64,000 bases of DNA. Origin: Pseudomonadota bacterium. GTDB lineage: Bacteria > Pseudomonadota > Gammaproteobacteria > Burkholderiales > Thiobacteraceae. A model generated the notes under the pieces. The model saw nothing but the letters and a program-made list of their open reading frames with translations. It was not told where the DNA came from and made no database searches. The stretch covers positions 62,001-126,000 of the forward strand of contig JAKANO010000009.1 in assembly GCA_021812385.1 (NCBI GenBank), in the 5' to 3' direction. Position numbers and translations under genes: made by a program. Of the stretch, positions 35,880 to 43,644 are shown piece by piece. The stretch's first letter is position 1, and every line of letters starts with the position of its first letter.

Positions 35880-36357
35880 TTTTAAATTCATCGTCAGCCG
35901 CCCGGCGTATTTCATCGCTTTCGGCTTCGGCAGCGGCTTAAGCCCGTTCGCACCCGGCACCGCCGGCACGCTGGCGGCGTTCCCGATCTATGCCTTGCTC
36001 ATGCTGGCGGCGCTGAGCGCACCGATGTTTTTCGCGCTGCTCGCCGGCTTATTCTTGATCGGCGTTTGGGCCAGCCATGAAACTGGACGCGCGCTCGGCG
36101 TAGCCGATTACGGCGGCATCGTTTGGGACGAGATCGTCGCGTTCCTGGCCATCCTGTATTTCACGCCGCAGAGTGTGGCTTGGTTCATCGCTGCGTTTTT
36201 TATCTTCCGCATTTTCGATGTATGGAAGCCATTTCCGATTCGCTACTTCGACACCCACATCAAGAACGGCTTCGGCGTCATGTTCGACGATGCGCTGGCG
36301 GCGGTGTATAGCGTGGCGCTGATCCAAGGCCTGGTATGGATGATCTCGAAACTTTAG
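35863..36357 (+). CDS. pgpA: Phosphatidylglycerophosphatase A
   Basis: A 164-residue membrane protein. FGFGSGLSPFAPGTAGTLAA is the PgpA signature, followed by VWDEIVAFLAI and FDVWKPFPIRYFD. It dephosphorylates phosphatidylglycerophosphate. I chose the TTG at 35863, with AAGGAAG before it; the TTG at 35848 is an alternative. Both overlap the end of thiL, so translation is coupled. Confidence 0.93.
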   Translation: MIISPDFKFIVSRPAYFIAFGFGSGLSPFAPGTAGTLAAFPIYALLMLAALSAPMFFALLAGLFLIGVWASHETGRALGVADYGGIVWDEIVAFLAILYFTPQSVAWFIAAFFIFRIFDVWKPFPIRYFDTHIKNGFGVMFDDALAAVYSVALIQGLVWMISKL

Positions 36358-36836
36358 CCGAACAAGTCGGCGCCGCTCTGAAAAGCCGCGGGCTGATGCT
36401 GGCCAGCGCCGAGTCCTGCACCGGCGGCTGGGTGGGCGCAGCCATCACCGCGGTGGCCGGCAGCTCGCATTGGTTTGATCGCGGCTTCATCACCTACACC
36501 AACGAATCCAAGCAAGAAATGCTCGGCGTGTCGGCCAAAACCCTGGCCGAATACGGCGCGGTGAGCGAACCCACCGTGCGCGAAATGGTGGCCGGCGCGC
36601 TCAAGCACAGCCACGCCCAGGTAGCGCTCGCCATCAGCGGCATCGCCGGGCCGGGTGGTGCGACGCTGGATAAGCCAGTGGGTACGGTGTGCATCGCTTG
36701 GGCCATGCGTAGCGGTGCTGGACGATCGCAAACTTTTCACTTTCAGGGCGATCGTGCCGCAGTGCGGCGGCAAGCTGTGGTGGCTGCATTACAAGGGATG
36801 TTGGAAATGATTGAGGGTGAGACCAGTTTTTCCTAG
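36336..36836 (+). CDS. pncC: CinA C-terminal-type nicotinamide-nucleotide amidohydrolase (PncC)
   Basis: The 166-residue protein is the stand-alone CinA C-terminal domain. LMLASAESCTGGWVGAAIT is the N-terminal signature, TYTNESKQEMLGV and SGIAGPGGATLDKPVGTV follow. PncC deamidates NMN in pyridine nucleotide salvage. Its ATG lies inside the end of pgpA. Confidence 0.94.
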   Translation: MDDLETLAEQVGAALKSRGLMLASAESCTGGWVGAAITAVAGSSHWFDRGFITYTNESKQEMLGVSAKTLAEYGAVSEPTVREMVAGALKHSHAQVALAISGIAGPGGATLDKPVGTVCIAWAMRSGAGRSQTFHFQGDRAAVRRQAVVAALQGMLEMIEGETSFS

Positions 36837-36983
36837 CAGGCTGTTGGTAGTGATGAAATTAGCCTCTACCCAGCCACTGCCCGTCAAGGACGAGGGAGCA
36901 TTCGCATCAAAGATCAATGGCGCGTTTGTTTTCGTTTCGAAGGCGCCGCCGCCTACGATGTGGAGATTGTGGACTATCACTAA
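36837..36983 (+). pseudogene. higB: Remnant of a HigB-type toxin gene (C-terminal part)
   Basis: Directly after the cinA stop the frame is open with no start codon for 49 codons. It ends SIRIKDQWRVCFRFEG ... YDVEIVDYH, which matches the C-terminal strands of HigB/RelE-superfamily toxins (IRINDQWRxCFR, YDVEIVDYH). The N-terminal half is missing. The 9 bases to the antitoxin remnant keep the usual higBA order. Confidence 0.75.
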
Positions 36984-36992
36984 GGAAAAACC

Positions 36993-37293
36993 ATGCGCAA
37001 ACTAACCCCCGTTACCCCCGGCGAATTGTTGCTGGAAGAGTTTCTCCAGCCCATGGGGCTCAGCCAATATCGACTGGCCAAGGAACTTGGCGTATCGCAG
37101 CGGCGGATCGGACAAATCGTTGTAGGCCAACGTGCAATTACTGCCGCACGGATCTGCGTTTGTGCCGCTTCTTCGGCTTGAGTGATGGTTTTGGTTGCGT
37201 GCACAGGCGGCTTACGACACGGCGATTGCACGCGAAGAAATGGCGGAAACCTTGTCTAAAATTCGACCGTGGGATGGCAAGCAGGCAGCGTGA
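36993..37293 (+). pseudogene. higA: HigA antitoxin gene broken by two frameshifts
   Basis: It starts MRKLTPVTPGELLLEEFLQ with the HigA helix-turn-helix (GLSQYRLAKELGVSQRRIG). The frame shifts near 37146 (apparently one A lost) into DLRLCRFFGLSDG. It shifts again near 37190 into LRAQAAYDTAIAREEMAE and LSKIRPWDGKQAA, which ends at 37293. Joined, the three pieces give a full-length HigA of about 100 residues. As it stands the protein would stop after 62 residues, within or just after the DNA-binding part. Confidence 0.8.
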
Positions 37294-37346
37294 GCAAAAT
37301 TTGGCGCTGACTTTATGGTCTAGCCATCGCCGCTAGGGGGAGTAAT

Positions 37347-37673
37347 TTGCAAACATCAACGCGAACAATGTTGTTATTAGTGGCGGCAGTTTTATGCCTT
37401 GCCAATCTTTTTGTTACGGTTTCAGTTTTTCGCTCCCGGTTTTATTCACCGCTACAAATTCTTGCACAGAGTGCAATGATTTGGCTTCTGCCTGGCCTAG
37501 GCGTAACGCTAGTTTGGTTATTTCTTCGGGCGCAATATGGCTGGGAGAAATTCAATACACGAGCTTATCCAGAGCGCTCACAAAAGATGGTTGCAGTGGA
37601 GGTGAACAACGCGCTACATGACCACTTTGGTCATGATGGCGGCGGATTCGGTGATGGCGGCGGGGCTGATTAA
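37347..37673 (+). CDS. Small membrane protein with His/Asp/Gly tail, unknown
   Basis: A 108-residue protein with two predicted transmembrane segments (MLLLVAAVLCLANLFVTVSVF and the MIWLLPGLGVTLVWLFL region). The cytoplasmic or periplasmic tail ends HDHFGHDGGGFGDGGGAD, a possible metal-binding sequence. The TTG at 37347 has AGGGGG six bases before it, which makes it the better start than the ATG at 37368. The family is not recognised. It lies between the higBA remnant and the aldolase gene on the other strand. Confidence 0.65.
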   Translation: MQTSTRTMLLLVAAVLCLANLFVTVSVFRSRFYSPLQILAQSAMIWLLPGLGVTLVWLFLRAQYGWEKFNTRAYPERSQKMVAVEVNNALHDHFGHDGGGFGDGGGAD

Positions 37674-37715
37674 TCGTGCATGTTGCTTTCGCGATAGACG
37701 GTTTTAGCCCGACGA

Positions 37716-38732
37716 CTAGGCTTCCATCGAAACCAAATATTTTCCCTGCCGCGCCGCGCTATTGAGGCGCGCCCGTTTCAACAAGGCTTGTTGCCCTGCT
37801 CCAATATTGGCAGCAGCGCCATGCCACGCTTTAAGCGCCGGCGCTTGCAGTGCGCGGCCGTAGGAGAAACTCAATTGCCAGGGCTGCTGTTGCGCGTAGG
37901 TGTTCATGGCGTTGAGATTGGCAGTGGCGGCTTGATCGCTTTGTCCGCCGGAGAGGAAATTGATGCCGGGCACGGCGGCCGGCACGGTGCGGCGAAAACA
38001 GATCAGCGTCGCCGCGGCAATTTCTTCCGCGCTGGCTTGTTGCGGACAATCTTTTCCGGGCAGCACCATGTTCGGCTTGAGCAGCATGTATTCCAGTTGC
38101 ACGCGATGCCGATGCAGCGCGTGGAACACGGTCTCTAATACTTCCTCTGTCACGGCTGCGCAGCGCGCGATGTCGTGGCCGCCGTCCATCAAGACTTCCG
38201 GTTCCACGATCGGCACGATGCCGAGTTCCTGGCAGATCGCCGCGTAGCGCGCCAGGCCGTCGGCGTTGACTTCGATGGCGCGGGTGGAAGGGAAGTTGTC
38301 GCCAATCGCGATCACTGCGCGCCATTTCGCAAAGCGCGCGCCGAGGGTTTTGTAGCCGGCCAATCGTTCGGGCAGGCCTTGCAGGCCATGCGTCACCTTG
38401 TCGCCGGGGAAATTCGCCAGGGCTTGCGTGCCCTTGTCCACTTTAATGCCGGGCACGATGCCTTGATCGGCCAGCACCTGCGGCAGGGGCACGCCGGTTG
38501 CGCTTTTCTGTTGCAGCGTTTCCTCGAACAAAATCACGCCGCTGATGTAGTCGCTCAGCCCGGGCGCGGTAAACAGCGCTTCGCGATAACTGCGCCGGTT
38601 TTCTTCGGTGGAGGCGACATCGACGCTCTTGAAGCGTTTCTCGATGGTGCCCGCGCTTTCGTCCGCGGCGAGAATGCCTTTCGTCGGCGCCGTCAGTTCT
38701 AAAACGGTTTTTTCCATTTCCTGTGAAAACAT
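37716..38732 (-). CDS. Class I fructose-bisphosphate aldolase
   Basis: The 338-residue protein has the class I signature: GILAADESAGTIEKRF near the start, IVPIVEPEVLMDG, MLLKPNMVLPGKDC with the Schiff-base lysine, and PGINFLSGGQSD. It splits fructose 1,6-bisphosphate in glycolysis and gluconeogenesis without metal. The ATG at 38732 has AGAGG before it; the frame extends 7 codons upstream without a better start. Confidence 0.96.
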   Translation of the reverse strand: MFSQEMEKTVLELTAPTKGILAADESAGTIEKRFKSVDVASTEENRRSYREALFTAPGLSDYISGVILFEETLQQKSATGVPLPQVLADQGIVPGIKVDKGTQALANFPGDKVTHGLQGLPERLAGYKTLGARFAKWRAVIAIGDNFPSTRAIEVNADGLARYAAICQELGIVPIVEPEVLMDGGHDIARCAAVTEEVLETVFHALHRHRVQLEYMLLKPNMVLPGKDCPQQASAEEIAAATLICFRRTVPAAVPGINFLSGGQSDQAATANLNAMNTYAQQQPWQLSFSYGRALQAPALKAWHGAAANIGAGQQALLKRARLNSAARQGKYLVSMEA

Positions 38733-38804
38733 ACTGGTCGCCTCTTTGCACATGGTCTAGTTCAACATAGACCGCAATGTGCGCGGAATCAACACCCGCT
38801 GCGT

Positions 38805-39557
38805 TCAGATAGGGATCGAGGGGCGCTCTTGAAATCCGCCCGCGCGGTAAGTTAGCACCAAGGTATCGCGGTGCCCGCCAGGCGAGGTGGGCTGAATCGG
38901 CGTCGATTCGTGGATCACGCGCATGTCGTCGAGCAACACTAGCGACCAGGGCTCGGTGAGGGTGAAGCGTTTGCCGTTGGAACTGCTGGCGTCGAAGATG
39001 CGGCTCTCGCCGCCTTTCACATGCTCGCGCGCCACCAGCAGGATGGCGACGAAATCCACGCCGTCGCGGTGCGCGCCTTCGGGTGTGGGGCGGCCGATGC
39101 CGTGGGTGGTGTCGATGCGGAATTGGTGCGCTTCGACATACCACGGCTGATGGCCTTTTACGGTGGAGCAAACTTGGCCGATGGCTTGCAGCAGTTGCGT
39201 CCAAGCGCTGTGTGCAATGGTGGCGGGGGCGATGGGTTCGAACATGCGCACCATGCCGCCATGCAGCGCGTTGTATTCCACCGGCTGCCAGTGGCCGCGA
39301 TGCGGGGTTTGCTGGACTGCGCCGTCGTCCACCACGAAGCAGGAATGGCGGCGGCTGCGATAGTGGCCGCCGTCGAGCAGAAACTGATCCGGCGGCAGGT
39401 CATTCCAGCTGGCTTTAAAGGCTTCCAGCCCGCCGAGGGTGCAGTGCGCCAGCATGCAAACGCCATTCGGACTCAGCACTACATAGCCATGGTCTTGCAA
39501 GTCGCGCGTGATTTGCTCGGGCGGGGTAAACGTCGGATGGATGATGGGCATGGGCAT
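38805..39557 (-). CDS. 2-oxoglutarate/Fe(II) dioxygenase of the BsmA / isoleucine-hydroxylase group
   Basis: The 250-residue protein matches the PF10014 group. EGAHRDGVDFVAI gives the HxD part of the iron triad, and MRVIHESTPI gives the distal His; HRDTLVLTYR holds the Arg for 2-oxoglutarate. Family members hydroxylate free amino acids or peptides; some affect biofilm (BsmA). The substrate is unknown. It lies upstream of the aldolase on the same strand and downstream of the ABC genes. Confidence 0.8.
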   Translation of the reverse strand: MPMPIIHPTFTPPEQITRDLQDHGYVVLSPNGVCMLAHCTLGGLEAFKASWNDLPPDQFLLDGGHYRSRRHSCFVVDDGAVQQTPHRGHWQPVEYNALHGGMVRMFEPIAPATIAHSAWTQLLQAIGQVCSTVKGHQPWYVEAHQFRIDTTHGIGRPTPEGAHRDGVDFVAILLVAREHVKGGESRIFDASSSNGKRFTLTEPWSLVLLDDMRVIHESTPIQPTSPGGHRDTLVLTYRAGGFQERPSIPI

Positions 39558-39581
39558 GATGGTGCGTGCTCGCGGTCGGTG

Positions 39582-40355
39582 TTAAGAGCGGATGCCGTGC
39601 CCGCGATTGAGCAGGTACAGGGCAAAGCTGAACAGGGCGGCGATGAAGCCGAGTATGGCGAGATAGGCCACGCCTAGATTGACATCCGTCACGCCCAGCA
39701 AGCCGTAGCGGAAGGCGTTCACCATATACAAAATCGGGTTTGCCAGGGACAGGTTTTGCCACAAGGGCGGCAGCATGGACACGCTATAGAACACGCCGCC
39801 CAAGTACGTGAGCGGGGTCAGCACGAAGGTGGGGACGATGGAAATATGGTCGAAGTTTTTGGCGTAAATGGCGTTGATCAGCCCGCCCAGCGAAAACAAA
39901 ATGCTGGTGAGGATCAGCACCGAGACCGCCACCCACAGGTTATATAGCGGAATCGGCGTGAACAGCATGGCCACGATGGTCACCGCCAGGCCCACCGACA
40001 AGCCGCGCGCCAATCCGCCGCCGATGTAGCCCAGCAGGATCAAATAATTCGGCACCGGCGACACCAGCATTTCCTCGATGTTGCGCTGAAACTTGGCGCT
40101 GAAAAAAGACGACACCACATTGGCGTAGGAGTTGGTGAGCACCGCCATCAGGATCAGGCCGGGCACGATGTACTGCATGTAGTGATAGCCGTGCACGTCG
40201 CCGATCTGGCTGCCGATGAGGCGGCCGAAGATCAGGAAATATAGCGCGGTGGTGATCATCGGCGGCAGGATGGTCTGGATCCAGATGCGCGTGAAGCGCA
40301 ACACCTCTTTGATCAGAATCGCGCGGAAGGCGATGTATTGGCCGTGTGCGTTCAT
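39582..40355 (-). CDS. ABC-2 type export permease (YadH-like)
   Basis: A 257-residue membrane protein with six hydrophobic segments. The DrrB/YadH-like pattern ILIKEVLRFTRIWIQTILPP opens the protein, and IEEMLVSPVPNYLILLGYI and PLTYLGGVFYSVSMLP follow. The ATG at 40355 overlaps the stop of the ATPase gene (ATGA), so the two proteins form one exporter. The substrate is unknown. Confidence 0.92.
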   Translation of the reverse strand: MNAHGQYIAFRAILIKEVLRFTRIWIQTILPPMITTALYFLIFGRLIGSQIGDVHGYHYMQYIVPGLILMAVLTNSYANVVSSFFSAKFQRNIEEMLVSPVPNYLILLGYIGGGLARGLSVGLAVTIVAMLFTPIPLYNLWVAVSVLILTSILFSLGGLINAIYAKNFDHISIVPTFVLTPLTYLGGVFYSVSMLPPLWQNLSLANPILYMVNAFRYGLLGVTDVNLGVAYLAILGFIAALFSFALYLLNRGHGIRS

Positions 40356-41278
40356 GCCGCATCTTCCTTGTTGCCGACCAGGCGGATGAACAATTCTTCC
40401 AGGCGATTGGTCTTGTTGCGCAGGCTGCCGACCAAAATATCCTGCGCCGAGAGCGCGGCGAACAAGCCGTTGATGCTGGCGTCGCGCGTCACCTCGACTT
40501 CCAGCGTGTGATCGTCGACCCAGTGCGCGGCATAGCCGGGCAGGGCGGGTGCGGCCGAGAGCGGCCGCTGCAAATCCAGCACCAGGGTATGCGTATCCAT
40601 GCGGCTCAACAGCGCGCGCATGCTGGTGTTCTCGACAATGCGCCCATGGTCGATGATGGCGATATTGCGGCACAAACTTTCGGCTTCTTCCAGATAGTGC
40701 GTGGTGAGGATGATGGTGGTGCCGGCCTTGTTGATCTCGGTCAAGAAATTCCACATGGAATGGCGGATCTCGATGTCCACGCCCGCCGTCGGCTCGTCCA
40801 GGATCAGCAAGCGCGGCTCGTGCACCAGCGCACGGGCAATCATCAAGCGCCGCTTCATGCCGCCCGACAGATTGCGCGCCTGCTCATTGCGCTTGTCCCA
40901 TAAGCCGAGTTGGTTCAGATAGCGCTCGGCGCGCTCGAACGCCAAGCGCCGCGGCACGCCGTAATAGCCGGCCTGGTTCACCAACACTTCCACCACCGGC
41001 TCGAACACATTGAAATTGAATTCCTGCGGCACCAGGCCGATGCAAGCCTTGGCCGCCGCCAATTCGGTGTCGAGATCGTGGCCGAACACGCTGACCTTGC
41101 CGGAGGACTTGTTGACCAGGGACGAGACGATGCCGATGGTGGTCGATTTACCCGCGCCGTTCGGCCCCAGCAAGGCGAAGAAATCGCCCTGCGAAACTTC
41201 CAGGTCGATGCCGTGCAGCGCGGTGACACCGGTCTTATAGGTCTTGCTGAGGTGCTGGATGGAGAGTGCTGGAAGCAT
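40352..41278 (-). CDS. ABC exporter ATP-binding protein (YadG-like)
   Basis: The 308-residue ATPase has Walker A GPNGAGKSTT, Q-loop LVPQEFNFN, signature LSGGMKRRLMIARAL, Walker B LLILDEPTAGVD and H-loop TTHYLEEAE. A C-terminal extra domain of ~70 residues fits YadG/CcmA-like exporters. I chose the ATG at 41278; a TTG at 41290 is possible. The permease is translationally coupled. Confidence 0.94.
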   Translation of the reverse strand: MLPALSIQHLSKTYKTGVTALHGIDLEVSQGDFFALLGPNGAGKSTTIGIVSSLVNKSSGKVSVFGHDLDTELAAAKACIGLVPQEFNFNVFEPVVEVLVNQAGYYGVPRRLAFERAERYLNQLGLWDKRNEQARNLSGGMKRRLMIARALVHEPRLLILDEPTAGVDIEIRHSMWNFLTEINKAGTTIILTTHYLEEAESLCRNIAIIDHGRIVENTSMRALLSRMDTHTLVLDLQRPLSAAPALPGYAAHWVDDHTLEVEVTRDASINGLFAALSAQDILVGSLRNKTNRLEELFIRLVGNKEDAA

Positions 41279-41356
41279 GGGGTAGATCAATCGTCAAAGA
41301 CGATATTGTAACGGTTCTGCCGGCTATTCTAAAAATGGCTTCGCCACGATATTCAT

Positions 41357-41380
41357 TGTAGGAGCGAGGCATGCCTCGCC
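41357..41380 (+). repeat. REP-like palindrome (GTAG type)
   Basis: TGTAGGA is followed by the perfect 16-base palindrome GCGAGGCATGCCTCGC (41364-41379). GTAGGAGCGAG is the same start as in well-known Pseudomonas REP sequences. It lies between the ABC ATPase gene and the lipoprotein gene, 10 bases after the latter's stop. Confidence 0.6.
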
Positions 41381-41389
41381 CATGCCGCG

Positions 41390-41938
41390 TTATTTCTCCG
41401 GCGGGCAGTGTGCGATGCACTTCAGCTCGGGAATCTTCATGCCGCCGCAACCAAGGAAGCAGGCATCGTAAACCGACTGGCAGCCGCAATCGCGGTCGCA
41501 TTGCTGTTGCGCCACTTGCTGGGCGATTTGCTCGTGACTAGGCTTGAACGGCGGCGTGGGTGGGAAGCGCGGCTCGTAGCCGTAGTAGTAGGGCCATGAA
41601 CCGAAATAGGGATCGAAATAGTACCAACCCAAAGTGAGTTGGCGTTGATACAGTTCCAAGGCGTATTGGTAGTGCTGAAATTCTCTTTGGTATTGCCGCA
41701 TTCTTTCTTGGTAGCGCGTCTCGATCAGGGGTTCGATGCGCTTGAGGCAGGCTTGGTGTTTTTCCTGGCACTGGCTTTGGCAGGCGCTTAATTTTTGCCC
41801 GCATTGTTCCAGGCAAGCGCGGCCGGCGGCGTCGCTTGGCGGTTCGTAGCGATACACGGTTTGGTAGCGCGGGCTCACGCAGCCCGCCAAAGATGCGAGC
41901 ACGATCAGCACAAAGAGGAATTTCGTGTTGCTGGACAT
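41390..41938 (-). CDS. Cysteine-rich lipoprotein, unknown
   Basis: The 182-residue protein has a lipoprotein signal (FLFVLIVLASLAGC, lipobox LAGC). The mature part has a CLEQCGQKLSACQSQCQEKHQAC block with regularly spaced Cys and a Tyr/Pro-rich middle (SWPYYYGYEPRFPP). A second Cys block follows (CDRDCGCQS, CFLGCGG, CIAHC). About a dozen cysteines suggest several disulfides or metal binding at the outer membrane. The ATG at 41938 is the start; upstream codons are not part of it. Family not recognised. Confidence 0.75.
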   Translation of the reverse strand: MSSNTKFLFVLIVLASLAGCVSPRYQTVYRYEPPSDAAGRACLEQCGQKLSACQSQCQEKHQACLKRIEPLIETRYQERMRQYQREFQHYQYALELYQRQLTLGWYYFDPYFGSWPYYYGYEPRFPPTPPFKPSHEQIAQQVAQQQCDRDCGCQSVYDACFLGCGGMKIPELKCIAHCPPEK

Positions 41939-41981
41939 GGAGGGGAGCCTCACACAAACGCTACTTTCAGCATAGTGCATT

Positions 41982-43175
41982 TTAAGCCGATTGCCCGGCC
42001 ACCCAGCCCGATGACCAGGCCCATTGAAAATTGTAACCGCCGAGCCAGCCGGTGACATCGACCACTTCGCCGATAAAAAACAATCCCGGCACGGCTTCGG
42101 CCTGCATGGTCTTGGAGGATAGCGCGCGCGTATCCACGCCGCCCAGCGTGACCTCGGCCTTGTTGTAGCCCAAGGTGCCGGCCGGCATCAGCGTCCAGCC
42201 TTGCACGGCGCGCGTCATGGCCGCGAAGTCGTGATTGGAGTATTCCGCCAACGGTTTGTTCCAGTTGTGCAAGGCGCACCATGCCTGGGCAAAACGGCGC
42301 GGCAGTTTCTGCGCCAGCAGATGTTCCAAGGTGCTATGGCTGTGGCGATGTTCCGCGAGCCAAGCCGCGCTGTCGCTATCCGGCAGCAGGTCGATGGCCA
42401 GCGGCAGCTTTTTGTCCTGCATCTGCCAGTAGCTCGATATCTGCAAAATCGCCGGGCCTGACAGGCCGCGATGCGTGATCAACACGTGCTCATGAAAGCT
42501 CGGCTTGGCGCCGGCGACGCGGGTTGTGGTGTCGATGGAAACGCCGGACAGCGGTTCCAGCTTTTCCAGCATTTCCGGCGCCAAGGCCAAGGGCACCAAG
42601 GCCGGCTTGGGTGTTACCACGGGGATATGAAATTGCTCAGCGATTTGATAACCGAAAGGCGTCGCGCCGATTTTAGGTGCGGCCAAGCCGCCGCAGGCGA
42701 TCACCAGCGATTGGCAGGTGAATTCGCCTTGTGTCGTGGCGACGTTGAAGCGCGCATCTTCGGCATTTGCAGTCGTGACCTGCTTCACCTGGCACGGTAT
42801 GGCCCATTGCACCTGCGCCAGATCGCATTCTTTTTTAAGCATATCGATGATCTGCTTGGCCGAATCGAGGCAGAACAACTGGCCATGATTGCGCTCCTCG
42901 TAAGCGATGCCGTAACGCTCCACCAGCGCCACGAAATCGCGCGACGAAAAACGCGCCAAGGCGGAACGGCAGAAGTGCGGGTTTTGCGATAGATAGTTTT
43001 GCGCGCCGACATCGCGATTGGTGAAATTGCAGCGCCCACCGCCGGAGATGCGAATGCGCTCGCCCAGTTTTTCCGTGTGCTCGATCAGCAGCACGCGCCG
43101 CCCGCGCAAGCCGGCTTGCGCGGCGCACATCATGCCGGCGGCGCCGGCGCCGATGATGATGACGTCGAAGTGCAT
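41982..43175 (-). CDS. HI0933/YhiN-family FAD-dependent oxidoreductase
   Basis: The 397-residue flavoprotein starts FDVIIIGAGAAGMMCAAQAG with the Rossmann motif, followed by RIRISGGGRCNFTNRD, the family signature. ACGGLAAPKIGATPFGYQIA and a C-terminal GEVVDVTGWLGGYNFQWAW flavin-binding end complete it. The catalytic role of this group is poorly defined. The ATG at 43175 is the start. Confidence 0.92.
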   Translation of the reverse strand: MHFDVIIIGAGAAGMMCAAQAGLRGRRVLLIEHTEKLGERIRISGGGRCNFTNRDVGAQNYLSQNPHFCRSALARFSSRDFVALVERYGIAYEERNHGQLFCLDSAKQIIDMLKKECDLAQVQWAIPCQVKQVTTANAEDARFNVATTQGEFTCQSLVIACGGLAAPKIGATPFGYQIAEQFHIPVVTPKPALVPLALAPEMLEKLEPLSGVSIDTTTRVAGAKPSFHEHVLITHRGLSGPAILQISSYWQMQDKKLPLAIDLLPDSDSAAWLAEHRHSHSTLEHLLAQKLPRRFAQAWCALHNWNKPLAEYSNHDFAAMTRAVQGWTLMPAGTLGYNKAEVTLGGVDTRALSSKTMQAEAVPGLFFIGEVVDVTGWLGGYNFQWAWSSGWVAGQSA

Positions 43176-43185
43176 GCTTTGCGCT

Positions 43186-43644
43186 TTATGGGCCGGGTGG
43201 TGAGGCAGTGGACGTATCTGCCGCGCGCACTGCTGCATTTTCGCGTGCGATACGGCTGCGGAAAATCCATCCCAGTATTTTTAAGAAGCAAAATGAATAG
43301 AGGAACGCGGCAACATGGCCGATCAAAAAAGTTACGGGTAAGGCCATGTAAGTCTGGAAAATATCTTGGGCTGGAATGTTGCGTGCGCGCAGAACAAAGA
43401 ATAACAAGATGGCAAAGGCCGCCGTCACGGGTAGCGCCGTGGAATCCGCAGACAGGTAGCAATGTTTGCGAAACTTTATTTCATAAACATGCATGGCGAC
43501 ATAAATACAACCCAGCAATGCGCTCACCTCCCCCAGCGTGCTGAATGGAAACAGGATCGGCGCAATCACCCAAACAGCGAGATAGACCAGCAGCGCTGTC
43601 CAAATGGCCCAATCGCCAATGCGTTGCTCGGTTTTGCTTTGCAT
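43186..43644 (-). CDS. Small integral membrane protein, unknown
   Basis: The 152-residue protein has four hydrophobic segments (about 13-33, 39-54, 70-86, 100-127) and a short soluble tail. No family is recognised. It stands directly after the amidotransferase gene on the same strand, its frame starting one base before that gene's stop. Co-transcription is likely. Confidence 0.7.
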   Translation of the reverse strand: MQSKTEQRIGDWAIWTALLVYLAVWVIAPILFPFSTLGEVSALLGCIYVAMHVYEIKFRKHCYLSADSTALPVTAAFAILLFFVLRARNIPAQDIFQTYMALPVTFLIGHVAAFLYSFCFLKILGWIFRSRIARENAAVRAADTSTASPPGP

